Origin: Virgibacillus_O xinjiangensis
GTDB lineage: Bacteria; Bacillota; Bacilli; Bacillales; Amphibacillaceae
Reading direction: 5' to 3'
Assembly: GCF_042643145.1 (NCBI RefSeq)
Contig: NZ_JBHRSA010000013.1
Span: forward strand, 1 to 64,000
DNA length: 64,000 nt
Made by a program: the position numbers and the translations under genes. The notes beneath the pieces were generated by a model, which saw only the letters and a program-made list of their open reading frames with translations, made no database searches and had not been told where the DNA came from. Positions 52,770-62,078 of this stretch are shown in pieces. Each line of letters opens with the position of its first letter. The stretch's first letter is position 1.

Positions 52770-54152
52770 TTAGATTGCTTTCTCGGCATCTGGGGTATCT
52801 GAAGTATCTGAAGTATCTGATACCACTTCATCTGTCGCTTGTTTTTCTTCTCTTAAACCGATGAGTAAGAAGTAAAGAACAATACCAATCCCCATACCCC
52901 AAGCGGCACCAAGCGTTGCTGTCACTATCCCGATGATCAGCACCAAACCACGTGAGATATTACTGGAAACCATCCCCATCGCTACATATGCACAAGCAAA
53001 CCCTGTCAATAGCAGTGTAACTGATAAACCAACCGGAAATAAGGGTGTAATTATACCGATGACAGGTAAAAACAGACCAAGCGGAATCGCTAAAATATAA
53101 AAGTTCATCGGCCCGCCATAAATAGAATCCATCACGCGTTTTCCTTTCTTATACCGCTCAATCAAGAATATCTGTACCCCTGTCCATATTGGCCCATGAA
53201 TCCAAAGAAGCGGACCCCCGGTGAGGAGTTGAGCGATATTTCTAAGAGAAAGTATGTAATGGCTTCTTGTTGGATTAATGTCTATCTTTTCATCGCTTCT
53301 TGCTTTGTCTGCCTCCTTTAAGAGAGTGTTGGCAACAATCAAATCACTAAACGCTAGAATGTAGATCATTACCCCTATGGGAAGCACAGACAGGATCATA
53401 TCCCAGCTTGGAAAGCCAACAGCCCATATAGATAAAGTCGAAATCGTCTCTCCAATTGGCGGTACAAAAAATCCCCACGATAAATCGAACGATAGTTCTC
53501 CGGTTAACCATCCAATGATTCCAGCTCCTGCAAAAGCGAATAAAAGAGCATTGGATCCAGCAGCCATTTTCAACTTTGATTCCGGCAGATTAGAAAAAGG
53601 AATGGAAAACATTAAGATCAATACGATGATCCATGCAGTTACCAATGTAATCGGCATTTCCTGCAAGCGGTCCAGTTCCGACTGGAACGCCGCTATGGCC
53701 GCTCCCATGATAATCCCCGCTTTTAACGTCGTTGGAAACATTTTATTAAATGTTTCACCGAGTTTGGTTATGCCAAAAAACAGTAACAATACTATGACAA
53801 CAAGAAAGATAGCGATCATACCTTCAATGGCTTCTTCACCAGGTGTAAGCGCGTTCATAAAAACGATGGTTAATGGCAGCCCAGCTGTAATACCTCCAGC
53901 TGCATAGGGGTCTCCAAATAACACCGTTTGTGCAAGAACCCAGAATAACATGACAAGGCTCACCGTCCATGCGATTTCAAAAGAGACTTCAAAATATTGC
54001 ATAACAAGTGGTGTTACCGCGCCGCACGTCCCAAGAAGCATCAGCCCCCCCTGTATGTGCTGACTTGGTGTCAATTGCAGGTGAACCCCAGGCACCCTTA
54101 ATGTGAAGGCCCCCCATTTCAACCCTGGTTGTACCTTTCCATGTTTCGTCAT
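52770..54152 (-). CDS. Multi-pass permease of the APC/SulP-NCS2 fold
   Basis: 460 residues with about 11-12 membrane helices. Glycine-rich segments such as FGDPYAAGGITAGLPL and LKAGIIMGAAIAAF recall the SLC26/NCS2 transporter fold. The C-terminal tail repeats the motif SDT several times from a short DNA repeat. I cannot tell the substrate. The next gene to its right codes for a gamma-carbonic-anhydrase-like protein in the opposite direction, and a 49-bp palindrome lies between them. Confidence 0.7.
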   Translation of the reverse strand: MTKHGKVQPGLKWGAFTLRVPGVHLQLTPSQHIQGGLMLLGTCGAVTPLVMQYFEVSFEIAWTVSLVMLFWVLAQTVLFGDPYAAGGITAGLPLTIVFMNALTPGEEAIEGMIAIFLVVIVLLLFFGITKLGETFNKMFPTTLKAGIIMGAAIAAFQSELDRLQEMPITLVTAWIIVLILMFSIPFSNLPESKLKMAAGSNALLFAFAGAGIIGWLTGELSFDLSWGFFVPPIGETISTLSIWAVGFPSWDMILSVLPIGVMIYILAFSDLIVANTLLKEADKARSDEKIDINPTRSHYILSLRNIAQLLTGGPLLWIHGPIWTGVQIFLIERYKKGKRVMDSIYGGPMNFYILAIPLGLFLPVIGIITPLFPVGLSVTLLLTGFACAYVAMGMVSSNISRGLVLIIGIVTATLGAAWGMGIGIVLYFLLIGLREEKQATDEVVSDTSDTSDTPDAEKAI

Positions 54153-54323
54153 AAATTGTTTCTTCCTCCTTCTAAGTTATTTATTAAAAAGGAATCTCCC
54201 TTTTTAATTACGTTTTATAACCCCTCCCCGTCCTAGACAGCAAACGGTTATGTAGTCCTAATCGAGAGAATTATTCTAGCTTGACTACCGGCAGGACAAC
54301 CATACCAGCAGTTCTCTATCCAC

Positions 54324-54372
54324 TAACAAATAAAAGTATATCGTTTTAAAAACGATATACTTTTATTTGTTA
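54324..54372. repeat. 49-bp perfect palindrome
   Basis: Two 24-bp arms are perfectly complementary around one central A; each arm begins TAACAAATAAAAGTATATCG on its strand. There is no T run outside the stem. It lies about 170 bp upstream of the permease gene and 270 bp upstream of the PaaY-like gene. It could be a repressor site with several nested half-sites, a bidirectional stem-loop, or a cruciform-forming element. Confidence 0.85.
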
Positions 54373-54642
54373 TATAAATAGTACTTAAACAAGTAGATTG
54401 TGTCAACATTATATTGTTAATATTTTAACTTTTTTAAAAAATAGTTTATATTAAATCCATCAACTACCAGCTGATAAGATACAGACTTCTTAACATTATG
54501 GTATTTGTTAGACTAGCTTGGAAAGCTATTTAACACGGAAGGAATTCCCAATTTGAAGGAAAAATTTGCAATTATCTACATTTATATACTTGCATAAATG
54601 TTATAATAAATTTAATTACTGGAAATGGAAAGGAGTGTAAGA

Positions 54643-55164
54643 ATGGCAATACCCTACAATAACAAGTATCCTGCCATCCACGATACTGTATTCGTGGCTC
54701 CGGGAAGTCATATAATAGGAGATGTTTCCATCGGGAAAGAGTCCTCTGTATGGTTTAATGCGGTGCTGCGTGGGGATGAGGATTCCATTACGATCGGAGA
54801 AAAATGCAGTATTCAGGATAACTCAACCATTCATTTGTATGAAGGTTGTCCAGCACATATTGAAGACGAAGTAACAGTAGGACATAATGTTGTACTCCAC
54901 GGATGCAAAGTTGGAAAGCGTTCCATCATCGGTATGGGCTCTACTATCCTTGATAATGTGGAAATAGGAAAAGAATGCATCATAGGAGCGAATACTTTAA
55001 TCCCACCAGGGAAAAAAATACCGCCTGGTTCTTTAGTTGTTGGATCTCCGGGTAAAGTAGTCCGATCGCTTACGAAAGAGGACTACGATTTAATCCAACT
55101 TTCCGTAGATACTTATGTAGAAAAGGGGAAGGAATTCAAGGAAATATTAGAGGTTAATAGTTGA
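54643..55164 (+). CDS. Gamma-carbonic anhydrase-family hexapeptide-repeat protein (PaaY-like)
   Basis: 173 residues from the ATG at 54643, after AAAGGAGTG. Left-handed beta-helix of hexapeptide repeats (IIGDVSIGKESSVWFNAVLR, then CSIQDNSTIHLY) and zinc-site histidines in GHNVVLHGC. PaaY is a member with thioesterase activity in phenylacetate clusters; other members are carbonic anhydrases. It is next to a PaaI thioesterase gene, convergent, which favours the PaaY role (inference). Confidence 0.85.
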   Translation: MAIPYNNKYPAIHDTVFVAPGSHIIGDVSIGKESSVWFNAVLRGDEDSITIGEKCSIQDNSTIHLYEGCPAHIEDEVTVGHNVVLHGCKVGKRSIIGMGSTILDNVEIGKECIIGANTLIPPGKKIPPGSLVVGSPGKVVRSLTKEDYDLIQLSVDTYVEKGKEFKEILEVNS

Positions 55165-55185
55165 ATATTCCCTTTAAGTCATAAT

Positions 55186-55215
55186 AAAAAGCTGTGTACA
55201 GAGCACAGCTTTTTA
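55186..55215. terminator. Bidirectional terminator
   Basis: AAAAAGCTGTG…CACAGCTTTTT, usable by both the PaaY-like and PaaI-like convergent genes. Confidence 0.8.
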
Positions 55216-55223
55216 GTCTCTAT

Positions 55224-55670
55224 TTATTCTATTGATATGAAGTAATGTTTTTTTCGGTAAGCTATTGCTTCTATAGAGGCAACGGTTTCCTTCTCTGTCT
55301 CAATTTCAATACGATAGAAACCGATCCTGTTATTCCGCCTCACCTCTGAAGCCTTAGCTGTTATAGTGTCTCCTTCTGCTGCACTTTTCATGAAATTAGT
55401 GGTCGTGGAAAGACCGACAGAAGCTTTTCCATAGGAGTTGCAAGCAAGTGCAAAAGCAAAGTCAGCCATAGTATATAGTAGTCCGCCGTGAACCGTTCCA
55501 TGTGCATTTAACATATGGTCTTGAGCTTTCAGTTGAACGGTAGCTTCACCTGCGCTAAAAGCGATAATTTCCATTCCCAAATGTGCTGCATATTGATCGT
55601 CTTTAAGCTTATTTAAGATCTCGTTGTAGTGGTTCTGATGAATCGAGATTTCATCTTTCGTTTGAATCAT
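55224..55670 (-). CDS. paaI: PaaI-family hotdog thioesterase
   Basis: 148 residues from the ATG at 55670, five bases after AGGAGGG; an earlier start overlaps the preceding gene. Hotdog fold with the PaaI signature NAHGTVHGGLLYTMADFA, catalytic Asp in MADFA, and VGLSTTTNFMKSAAEGD. It hydrolyses phenylacetyl-CoA derivatives that would otherwise block free CoA. Last gene of the cluster. Confidence 0.9.
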   Translation of the reverse strand: MIQTKDEISIHQNHYNEILNKLKDDQYAAHLGMEIIAFSAGEATVQLKAQDHMLNAHGTVHGGLLYTMADFAFALACNSYGKASVGLSTTTNFMKSAAEGDTITAKASEVRRNNRIGFYRIEIETEKETVASIEAIAYRKKHYFISIE

Positions 55671-55693
55671 CTCTACCCTCCTAAGACCCTGGC

Positions 55694-56638
55694 TCATAAT
55701 ATCCCTATACTTCCTTTTAACGTCTCCTTTGCTTCTGTAACCATTGTCTCCATCAATTCTGCCACAGATGGGCAGTCATTAATCAAACCTGCAATTTGGC
55801 CACTATTAACAAATCCGTTATCTGTATCTCCCTCAACAGCCCCTATCTCGTGATACTCTTCTCCGGTTTTTTCCATAAACATCTCTATAGGCCCGTCTTC
55901 TATTTCTGATAATTTATCAGCATAGTTTCCTTTCAAGATTCTGCGTATCTTGTTTGCGGGACGGCCAATAATTATGGTAGATTCATCTGTTGCTTTTAAA
56001 ATAGATTCCTTATAATTACGGTGGAACATTGCCTCTTTGGTAGCGACAAACCTAGTACCCATCTGGACACCAGATGCTCCTAGTGAAATAGCAGCCGCCA
56101 TTCCCCTCCCGTCAGCTATACCTCCTGCAGCAATCACAGGGACAGAAACACTGTTGACCACTTGGGGTATCAAGGTCATGGTGGTACTTTCATTCAAACT
56201 ATTAATGCCAGCAGCTTCATAACCTTCACAAACGATTGCATCAGCTCCCGCATCTGCCGCTTTCTTTGCCTGCTTGACAGTAGAAGAAACACAGATCACC
56301 TTGATATCTTTTTCCTTCAATCGAGGAAGAATCTTTGCTGGATTCCCTGCAGATAATGAAACCACCGGTACCTCTTTTCGGATGACCATCTCCACTATTC
56401 GACTGACTTCTGGATGTACGGAGACTGGAATATTCACACAACAGGGGCGATCAGTATTTTCCATCATCGTACTGATTTTACGATCACATTCTTCTACAGA
56501 AGTGGTGCCAACGCCGATTGTACCTAGTCCGCCTGCATTTGAAATTGCTGCTGCTAAGTTGGGATCACTAATATTTCCCATCCCACCCTGGATGATGGGA
56601 AAATGTATCCCTAATAGATTCGTGACGAGGTTTTCCAT
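55694..56638 (-). CDS. Nitronate monooxygenase/2-nitropropane dioxygenase-like flavoprotein
   Basis: 314 residues, TIM-barrel FMN enzyme. Seen: PIIQGGMG near the N-terminus, ADAIVCEGYEAAG with the phosphate-contact region, VPVIAAGGIADGRGMAAAIS (FMN phosphate loop) and GTRFVATKEA. The family includes nitronate monooxygenases and FabK-type enoyl reductases. In degradation clusters its role is unclear; it may detoxify nitro compounds or act as a quinone/enone reductase. Convergent overlap with PaaI is small (24 bp gap). Confidence 0.85.
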   Translation of the reverse strand: MENLVTNLLGIHFPIIQGGMGNISDPNLAAAISNAGGLGTIGVGTTSVEECDRKISTMMENTDRPCCVNIPVSVHPEVSRIVEMVIRKEVPVVSLSAGNPAKILPRLKEKDIKVICVSSTVKQAKKAADAGADAIVCEGYEAAGINSLNESTTMTLIPQVVNSVSVPVIAAGGIADGRGMAAAISLGASGVQMGTRFVATKEAMFHRNYKESILKATDESTIIIGRPANKIRRILKGNYADKLSEIEDGPIEMFMEKTGEEYHEIGAVEGDTDNGFVNSGQIAGLINDCPSVAELMETMVTEAKETLKGSIGIL

Positions 56639-56698
56639 ATTATCACTTCCAATCTGGAGTAGTACCTTTGAGATTCCAAATTGTGTGGTTCTTATTCT

Positions 56699-57553
56699 TT
56701 AATTCGCATTCCGCTCGTACTTGTCGTATCCTTTAGCGAAAACTTCTTCAAAGAATTGATTGGCCGGCCCCTCAAGGATTCTATAATAATCATTGAATAA
56801 TCTACTTGCTGGTTCTCCCTTCCATTTATCCGGTAATAGCTCTTTCGGCAGCCCGGGGTCGATAAACAAAGACTTTCTATAATAGTGCACCAACTTGGTA
56901 CGCTTAACGAAACATTCTTTATTGCTCAGGGACCCAGTTTGTATTCTTTTGTAGTCAGCCTCATAATCATCTTTATTTCTATTAATGAACAGCTCATACC
57001 GTTCATTAATGAAGTCAAGATCCCAGCATTCCCTAACGATTTGATTGTCAGACTTAACACCTATGTTTTCGGAAACAAAGTAATGAACAAAATCTCTAAG
57101 ATCATATCTTTGGATGATATCCTTGATTTGAGGAGATAAATCATTAGGCGTTACCCATAAACCATTGGATAATAATCCCATCCCGCTCCAGGTCAATTCC
57201 TTTCTCAATTCATCTCTGATCTGCCTCTTGTCTTCAGGGATGGTATACAAAAACATCCTCCATTTCCCATCCCATCTATCCGGTTCAGCTCGGTAGATTC
57301 TTCCTGCAGCCTCATCAACTCTGTTTATCCCCTGCTCTGTCAGAGAGTAAAAGCTCTTATTCCCTTCTTTCCGGTTACATACCCAGTTTTGTTTACTCAT
57401 TCTTGAAATGGCAGCCCTGACTGCCTGTGGGTTATGATTAAAGGCTTCTAAAAGTTCAATAAGGCTGCCGATCCAGATTTCATTTCCATAATTTCGAACA
57501 TAATCCCCATATAATGTAAATATCATGGAGCGGGTGTTGGGTTTACTATTCAT
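56699..57553 (-). CDS. paaX: PaaX-family transcriptional repressor
   Basis: 284 residues. N-terminal winged helix (LLEAFNHNPQAVRAAISRMS), a middle domain with RWDGKWRMFLYTIPEDKRQI and a C-terminal PaaX_C domain (LPKELLPDKWKGEPASRLFN, FNDYYRILEGPA). PaaX proteins repress phenylacetate genes and release DNA on phenylacetyl-CoA. It sits 24 bp downstream of an enoyl-CoA hydratase gene, in the middle of the degradation genes. Confidence 0.93.
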   Translation of the reverse strand: MNSKPNTRSMIFTLYGDYVRNYGNEIWIGSLIELLEAFNHNPQAVRAAISRMSKQNWVCNRKEGNKSFYSLTEQGINRVDEAAGRIYRAEPDRWDGKWRMFLYTIPEDKRQIRDELRKELTWSGMGLLSNGLWVTPNDLSPQIKDIIQRYDLRDFVHYFVSENIGVKSDNQIVRECWDLDFINERYELFINRNKDDYEADYKRIQTGSLSNKECFVKRTKLVHYYRKSLFIDPGLPKELLPDKWKGEPASRLFNDYYRILEGPANQFFEEVFAKGYDKYERNAN

Positions 57554-57577
57554 ATAAATACTCCTTATTATCTTATA

Positions 57578-58354
57578 TTACTGACCTATGAATTCAGGTG
57601 CCCTTTTTTCATTGAATGCCACCAATGCCTCCTCCCTATCCTTTGTAGGAATTGTTAATTCATATGATTTTGCTTCTATTTGCAAACCAGTTTTAACATC
57701 CACATTTAATCCATTCTGGATAGAGAATTTCGCTTGCTTCACGGCAATTGGCGCATTTTTCAGAATAGATTCTGCAAATTTTTCGCAACTTGATAATAGT
57801 TCGGTGCTTTCTGCAGAAAGATTTACTATTCCAAGTTGCTGAGCTTCTGTACAGGATATCCGTTTTGCTTGTAATATTAATTCCATGGCTTTAGACACGC
57901 CTACTAATCGCGGGAGTCGTTGGGTGCCACCAGCGCCGGGAATAATACCCATGCTTGTTTCAGTCAGACCCATCAGGGAATCAGAAGCAGCTATGCGAAA
58001 ATCACATGCAATCGCCAACTCAAAGCCCCCTCCAAACGCATACCCATTGATTGCAGCAATGGTTGGCTGAGGGAGGTTGGCAATTTGATCGAATACATCG
58101 CTGATTTTCTTTACATTTCTTCTGATTTCTCTTTCATTCAATCCTTTTCTTTCCTTCAAATCAGCTCCGGCGCTGAACGCTTTTGAACCTGCCCCCGTAA
58201 AAATAATCACATGAACATCCTGATTCACATGCAAATCCTGTACAACCTGTTCTAATTCAATTAATGTATGATAATCAAAACAATTTAACACTTCTGGTCT
58301 GTTAATCGTCACATAAGCTAGATTTCCCTTGATTTCACATATAATTTTATCCAA
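57578..58354 (-). CDS. Enoyl-CoA hydratase/isomerase-family protein
   Basis: 258 residues from a TTG start at 58354, six bases after AAGGAGGG. Crotonase motifs: SAGADLKE, GFELAIACDF, and LTETSMGIIPGAGGTQRLPRL with the two catalytic Glu positions. It closes the beta-oxidation-like part of the pathway. It follows the thiolase gene by 19 bp. The exact CoA substrate is unresolved. Confidence 0.88.
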   Translation of the reverse strand: MDKIICEIKGNLAYVTINRPEVLNCFDYHTLIELEQVVQDLHVNQDVHVIIFTGAGSKAFSAGADLKERKGLNEREIRRNVKKISDVFDQIANLPQPTIAAINGYAFGGGFELAIACDFRIAASDSLMGLTETSMGIIPGAGGTQRLPRLVGVSKAMELILQAKRISCTEAQQLGIVNLSAESTELLSSCEKFAESILKNAPIAVKQAKFSIQNGLNVDVKTGLQIEAKSYELTIPTKDREEALVAFNEKRAPEFIGQ

Positions 58355-58373
58355 ACCGTTCCCTCCTTGCAAA

Positions 58374-59579
58374 TTATAGCGCTTCCACAACTGTCGCAAT
58401 ACCCTGCCCTACACCAACACACATGGTCGCAAGCCCTTTCTTTACATCTCTTCTTCGCATTTCATGTACGAGTGTGGTCAATATTCTTGCTCCGCTTGCA
58501 CCAAGGGGATGGCCGAATGCGATGGCACCGCCATTCACATTAACAATCTCTTTATCTATTTCCAGCTGTTTAATACACTCTAAGGATTGAGAAGCAAATG
58601 CTTCATTTAATTCAATCAAATCAAGATCCCTTATATCTATCCCCGCTCGGGCTATTGCTTTTCTTGTAGCTTCTATCGGCCCAAGTCCCATATAAGCCGG
58701 TTCCACCCCTGCCGCTCCACTAGCTGCATAACGGGCAAGCGGTTGTATTCCCAATTCATCAGCTTTCTCAGCACTCATTAATAGTAATGCAGATGCCCCA
58801 TCATTCACTCCTGATGAGTTTCCCGCTGTAACTGTACCGTCCTTGAACAATGGTTTTAACTTTGCAAGTTTTTCTGCATTTATATTCGGACGGGGATGTT
58901 CATCTGTATTTATGGTGATCGTCTCACCCTTAACTTCATGACTGATAGGAATAATTTCATCTTCAAAGAGATTCTTTTCCATTGCCGCTTTGGCTTTCAT
59001 CTGGCTATTAAATGCAAATTCATCTTGTTCTTCTCTAGAGATACCGAACCTTCTGGCAACATTCTCTGCGGTTTGAGGCATACTGTCAGATCCATACATT
59101 TCTTCTATTCTCGGATTTGTAAACCGCCAGCCAATCGTGGTATCCAAAAGTTCCATGGGGCCTCGTGGAAATTCCTTAGATGGCTTGGCCATCACATAGG
59201 GTGCTCTTGTCATACTTTCGGTTCCACCTGCAATGTAAATATCTCCTTCCCCTGCCATAATCGCTCGAGCGGCCATATTCACTGCATCCAGTCCTGAACC
59301 GCATAAACGATTGATGGTCGTTCCTGTTACATGAATAGGAAACTCAGCAAGCAAAGCAGCCATCCTCGCTACATTCCGATTCTCCTCCCCAGCACCATTT
59401 GCGTTTCCTAAAATCACTTCCTCTATATCATCCACTGGAAGTTGAGGCTGCCGATCAACAATTCCTCTAAGTACATGGGCTGCCATATCATCTGGACGAA
59501 TGTCCTTCAATACTCCTTTATAGCGGCCAATCGGGGTTCTGACTGCATCTACAATCACTACTTCTCGCATATCATTCAC
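58374..59579 (-). CDS. paaJ: Acetyl-CoA acyltransferase/beta-ketoadipyl-CoA thiolase
   Basis: 401 residues, full-length thiolase. Catalytic Cys in RLCGSGLDAVN (about 90), His in AFGHPLGASGAR and Cys in ATMCVGVGQG. It cleaves 3-oxoacyl-CoA, here probably 3-oxoadipyl-CoA, to succinyl-CoA and acetyl-CoA. The ATG at 59579 overlaps the dehydrogenase stop by four bases; an ATG at 59570 is possible. The symbol rests on context. Confidence 0.85.
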   Translation of the reverse strand: MNDMREVVIVDAVRTPIGRYKGVLKDIRPDDMAAHVLRGIVDRQPQLPVDDIEEVILGNANGAGEENRNVARMAALLAEFPIHVTGTTINRLCGSGLDAVNMAARAIMAGEGDIYIAGGTESMTRAPYVMAKPSKEFPRGPMELLDTTIGWRFTNPRIEEMYGSDSMPQTAENVARRFGISREEQDEFAFNSQMKAKAAMEKNLFEDEIIPISHEVKGETITINTDEHPRPNINAEKLAKLKPLFKDGTVTAGNSSGVNDGASALLLMSAEKADELGIQPLARYAASGAAGVEPAYMGLGPIEATRKAIARAGIDIRDLDLIELNEAFASQSLECIKQLEIDKEIVNVNGGAIAFGHPLGASGARILTTLVHEMRRRDVKKGLATMCVGVGQGIATVVEAL

Positions 59580-60436
59580 TCACCTTCATTATTTATCGTA
59601 TAGTCATAGACACCCACACCTGTTTTTCTTCCCAACCTTCCTGATTTCACATACTGTTCCAAAAGTGGAGACGGTCTATATTTTTCCCCCAAAGTACTAT
59701 GTAAATAGCGAAGGTTGTTCAGACGGGCATCCAACCCCACCAAATCAGCTAATTCAAAGGGGCCCATAGGGTAACTCAAGCCCAGCTTAATTGCTTTGTC
59801 TATATCTTCAGGAGTACCTAAGCCTTCTTGAAGCATATAAAAGGCTTCATTTCCTACCAGGCAGCTAATTCGACTTGTAACAAACCCAGGAAACTCATTG
59901 ACAACCACTGTTTGTTTGCCCATCTGTTTTGCAGCCGTCTCGGCAAAATGAGCTGTTTCATCACTAGTTTCCAAGCCACGTACAATCTCAACCAACGGCA
60001 TCTTATGAACCGGATTAAAAAAGTGCATCGCTATCACAGAAGATGGCCGGTTGGTATAGGAAGCAATTTCTGTAGGACTCATCGTCGATGTATTTGTGGC
60101 AAATATACAATTCTGCGGGGCAATCTGATCGATCGTTTCAAATATATTTTTCTTCAACTCTTTCTTTTCAGGAACTGCTTCAATGATTAGATCAGCCTCT
60201 TGCGCAGCTTGCTCCAATTCCGTATAGAACCCTATTCTTTGTTTTGCTTGTTCAGCTTCTGAACTGTTGAGTTTGCCACGGCTGATCCCTTTATCAAAGT
60301 TCTGATCCATTTCTGCTTCAGCATCTTTTAATACTTCCTTGCTGAGGTCTGCCACCTTTACGTCATATCCTCCAAGGGCACTGACATAAGCAATCCCTCT
60401 GCCCATAACACCTGCTCCGACAATTACTATATTCAT
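59576..60436 (-). CDS. paaH: 3-hydroxyacyl-CoA dehydrogenase
   Basis: 286 residues. NAD-binding GAGVMGRGIAYVS (8-20), the catalytic His/Glu in AMHFFNPVHKMPLVEI and Asn in a later conserved helix. It oxidises 3-hydroxyadipyl-CoA or 3-hydroxybutyryl-CoA. It is translationally coupled to the thiolase gene and preceded by a terminator hairpin and AGGGAGG. Confidence 0.88.
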   Translation of the reverse strand: MNIVIVGAGVMGRGIAYVSALGGYDVKVADLSKEVLKDAEAEMDQNFDKGISRGKLNSSEAEQAKQRIGFYTELEQAAQEADLIIEAVPEKKELKKNIFETIDQIAPQNCIFATNTSTMSPTEIASYTNRPSSVIAMHFFNPVHKMPLVEIVRGLETSDETAHFAETAAKQMGKQTVVVNEFPGFVTSRISCLVGNEAFYMLQEGLGTPEDIDKAIKLGLSYPMGPFELADLVGLDARLNNLRYLHSTLGEKYRPSPLLEQYVKSGRLGRKTGVGVYDYTINNEGE

Positions 60437-60457
60437 TTTCAGCCTCCCTATATATAT

Positions 60458-60503
60458 GATAAAAGGCGAACCTTTCTAACGGGGATCCAGTTCGCCTTTT
60501 ATC
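60458..60503 (-). terminator. Hairpin between aldehyde dehydrogenase and paaH
   Basis: A perfect 14-bp stem GATAAAAGGCGAAC / GTTCGCCTTTTATC. On the minus strand it can stop transcription between the two halves of the cluster, so paaH-J may have its own promoter or depend on read-through. Confidence 0.75.
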
Positions 60504-60544
60504 ACGCACTATTTAAACCAAGATAGCCACTCTGAAATTGTTCG

Positions 60545-62059
60545 TTATATATTCAAAGGATTAAGCGGTTTGGATCCTGCATAGGAAAGTACACTTTTAG
60601 TCTCTGTATAAAGATCTAGAGATTCAATACTCAGTTCACGGCCAAAACCGGATTGTTTATATCCTCCAAAAGGCGTACCAGGAAAAGCGGAGAATGGGCA
60701 GTTCACCATAATAACCCCTGCTTGTAAGCCATCTGATACACGCTGGATCAATCCCTGATCTTTTGCCCAAATCGAAGCGGCGAGACCATATTTCGTATCA
60801 TTCCCGAGTTTAACCGCCTCTTTTTCATCTGTGAATTTCATGACAACAACAACTGGCCCGAAGACTTCTTCCTGGGCTATTTTCATGTCGTTTGTTACGT
60901 TCGTGATTATTGTTGGTGCGTACCAATATCCATTTTCGAACCCTTCTACCTCTAAGGCTTGCCCTCCGGTTACTACTGTCGCTCCCTCTTCTACAGCTTC
61001 CTCAACATGCTGGTGGATTTTATCCAATTGTCCTTGGCTGATAATAGCTCCAATATGCGACTCAGGTGACATAGGATCCCCTGCAACCATCTTCTTCGTT
61101 TTCTCTACGAAACTTTCCAAGAACTCGTCATAAATATCTTCATGTACAAACAAGCGGGATCTTGCCTCACAGGATTGACCAGTATTGTAGAATATACCAA
61201 ATAGTGAACCATTAACGGCAGCCTCCATGTCTGTATCCGGGAATACCAAGTTTGGAGACTTTCCTCCTAATTCCAATGTGACGCGCTTCAAGGTCTGGGA
61301 GGCTTTTCCCATAATATCTTTGCCTGTCGATGTTTCACCGGTGAATGCTACCTTATCCACCCCTTCATGCTCTGATAAATAAGAACCGATCGTTGCTCCC
61401 GGCCCTGTAATGACGTTGACCACACCTTCCGGCACACCAGCCTCATGACAAATTTCGGTTAACACAATGGCAGTGATCGGTGTTAAACTAGCTGGCTTCA
61501 AAACTACCGAACACCCTGCAGCTATTGCTGGTGCTATTTTCCAGGCTGCCATCATCATTGGGTAATTCCAAGGAATAATCTGGGCCGCGACGCCAATCGG
61601 CTCCTTCTGAGTATAGTTGAAGAACCTTCCTGGAACATTATTCACCTCACCTCGATGTCCTACGATCGCTCCGGCATAGAATTCAAAGTCTTCAATAGCC
61701 TGGGAAACCTGGCCTTGTGCAGCGGATATTGTTTTCCCGCTATTCAGCACCTCGATTTCTACTAGTTCATTAAAACGACTTCGCATAATGGACGCTATCT
61801 TGTTTAGAACTCGAGCTCTCTTCCCGACAGGGTATTTCTTCCATTTTCCGAAATCAAAGGCATTTCTGGCCGCTTCTACTGCTGCATCTACGTCCTTTGT
61901 TCCTGCCTTTGGAACCTCTGCAATAGCTTCTCCTGTGGCAGGGTTATAAACCTTAATTACTTCGCTTGATTCAGCATCGGTCAATTTTCCGTTGATCACC
62001 ATTTGATAAGAATCTCTTTTCACTTGAGTTGGAATGGACTGTTCTTCCGTTTTTAGCAT
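60545..62059 (-). CDS. NAD(P)+-dependent aldehyde dehydrogenase
   Basis: 504 residues. PWNYPMMMAAWKIAPAIAAG, FTGETSTG, catalytic Glu in LELGGKSPN and Cys in NTGQSCEARSRL. The likeness is to betaine/aromatic aldehyde dehydrogenases. In this cluster it may oxidise phenylacetaldehyde, or the semialdehyde formed after ring opening, as Bacillus clusters lack the fused PaaZ hydratase. GGAGAGA precedes the ATG. Its operon partner upstream is an enoyl-CoA hydratase 19 bp away. Confidence 0.86.
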   Translation of the reverse strand: MLKTEEQSIPTQVKRDSYQMVINGKLTDAESSEVIKVYNPATGEAIAEVPKAGTKDVDAAVEAARNAFDFGKWKKYPVGKRARVLNKIASIMRSRFNELVEIEVLNSGKTISAAQGQVSQAIEDFEFYAGAIVGHRGEVNNVPGRFFNYTQKEPIGVAAQIIPWNYPMMMAAWKIAPAIAAGCSVVLKPASLTPITAIVLTEICHEAGVPEGVVNVITGPGATIGSYLSEHEGVDKVAFTGETSTGKDIMGKASQTLKRVTLELGGKSPNLVFPDTDMEAAVNGSLFGIFYNTGQSCEARSRLFVHEDIYDEFLESFVEKTKKMVAGDPMSPESHIGAIISQGQLDKIHQHVEEAVEEGATVVTGGQALEVEGFENGYWYAPTIITNVTNDMKIAQEEVFGPVVVVMKFTDEKEAVKLGNDTKYGLAASIWAKDQGLIQRVSDGLQAGVIMVNCPFSAFPGTPFGGYKQSGFGRELSIESLDLYTETKSVLSYAGSKPLNPLNI

Positions 62060-62078
62060 AATATCTCTCCTTTATTAA

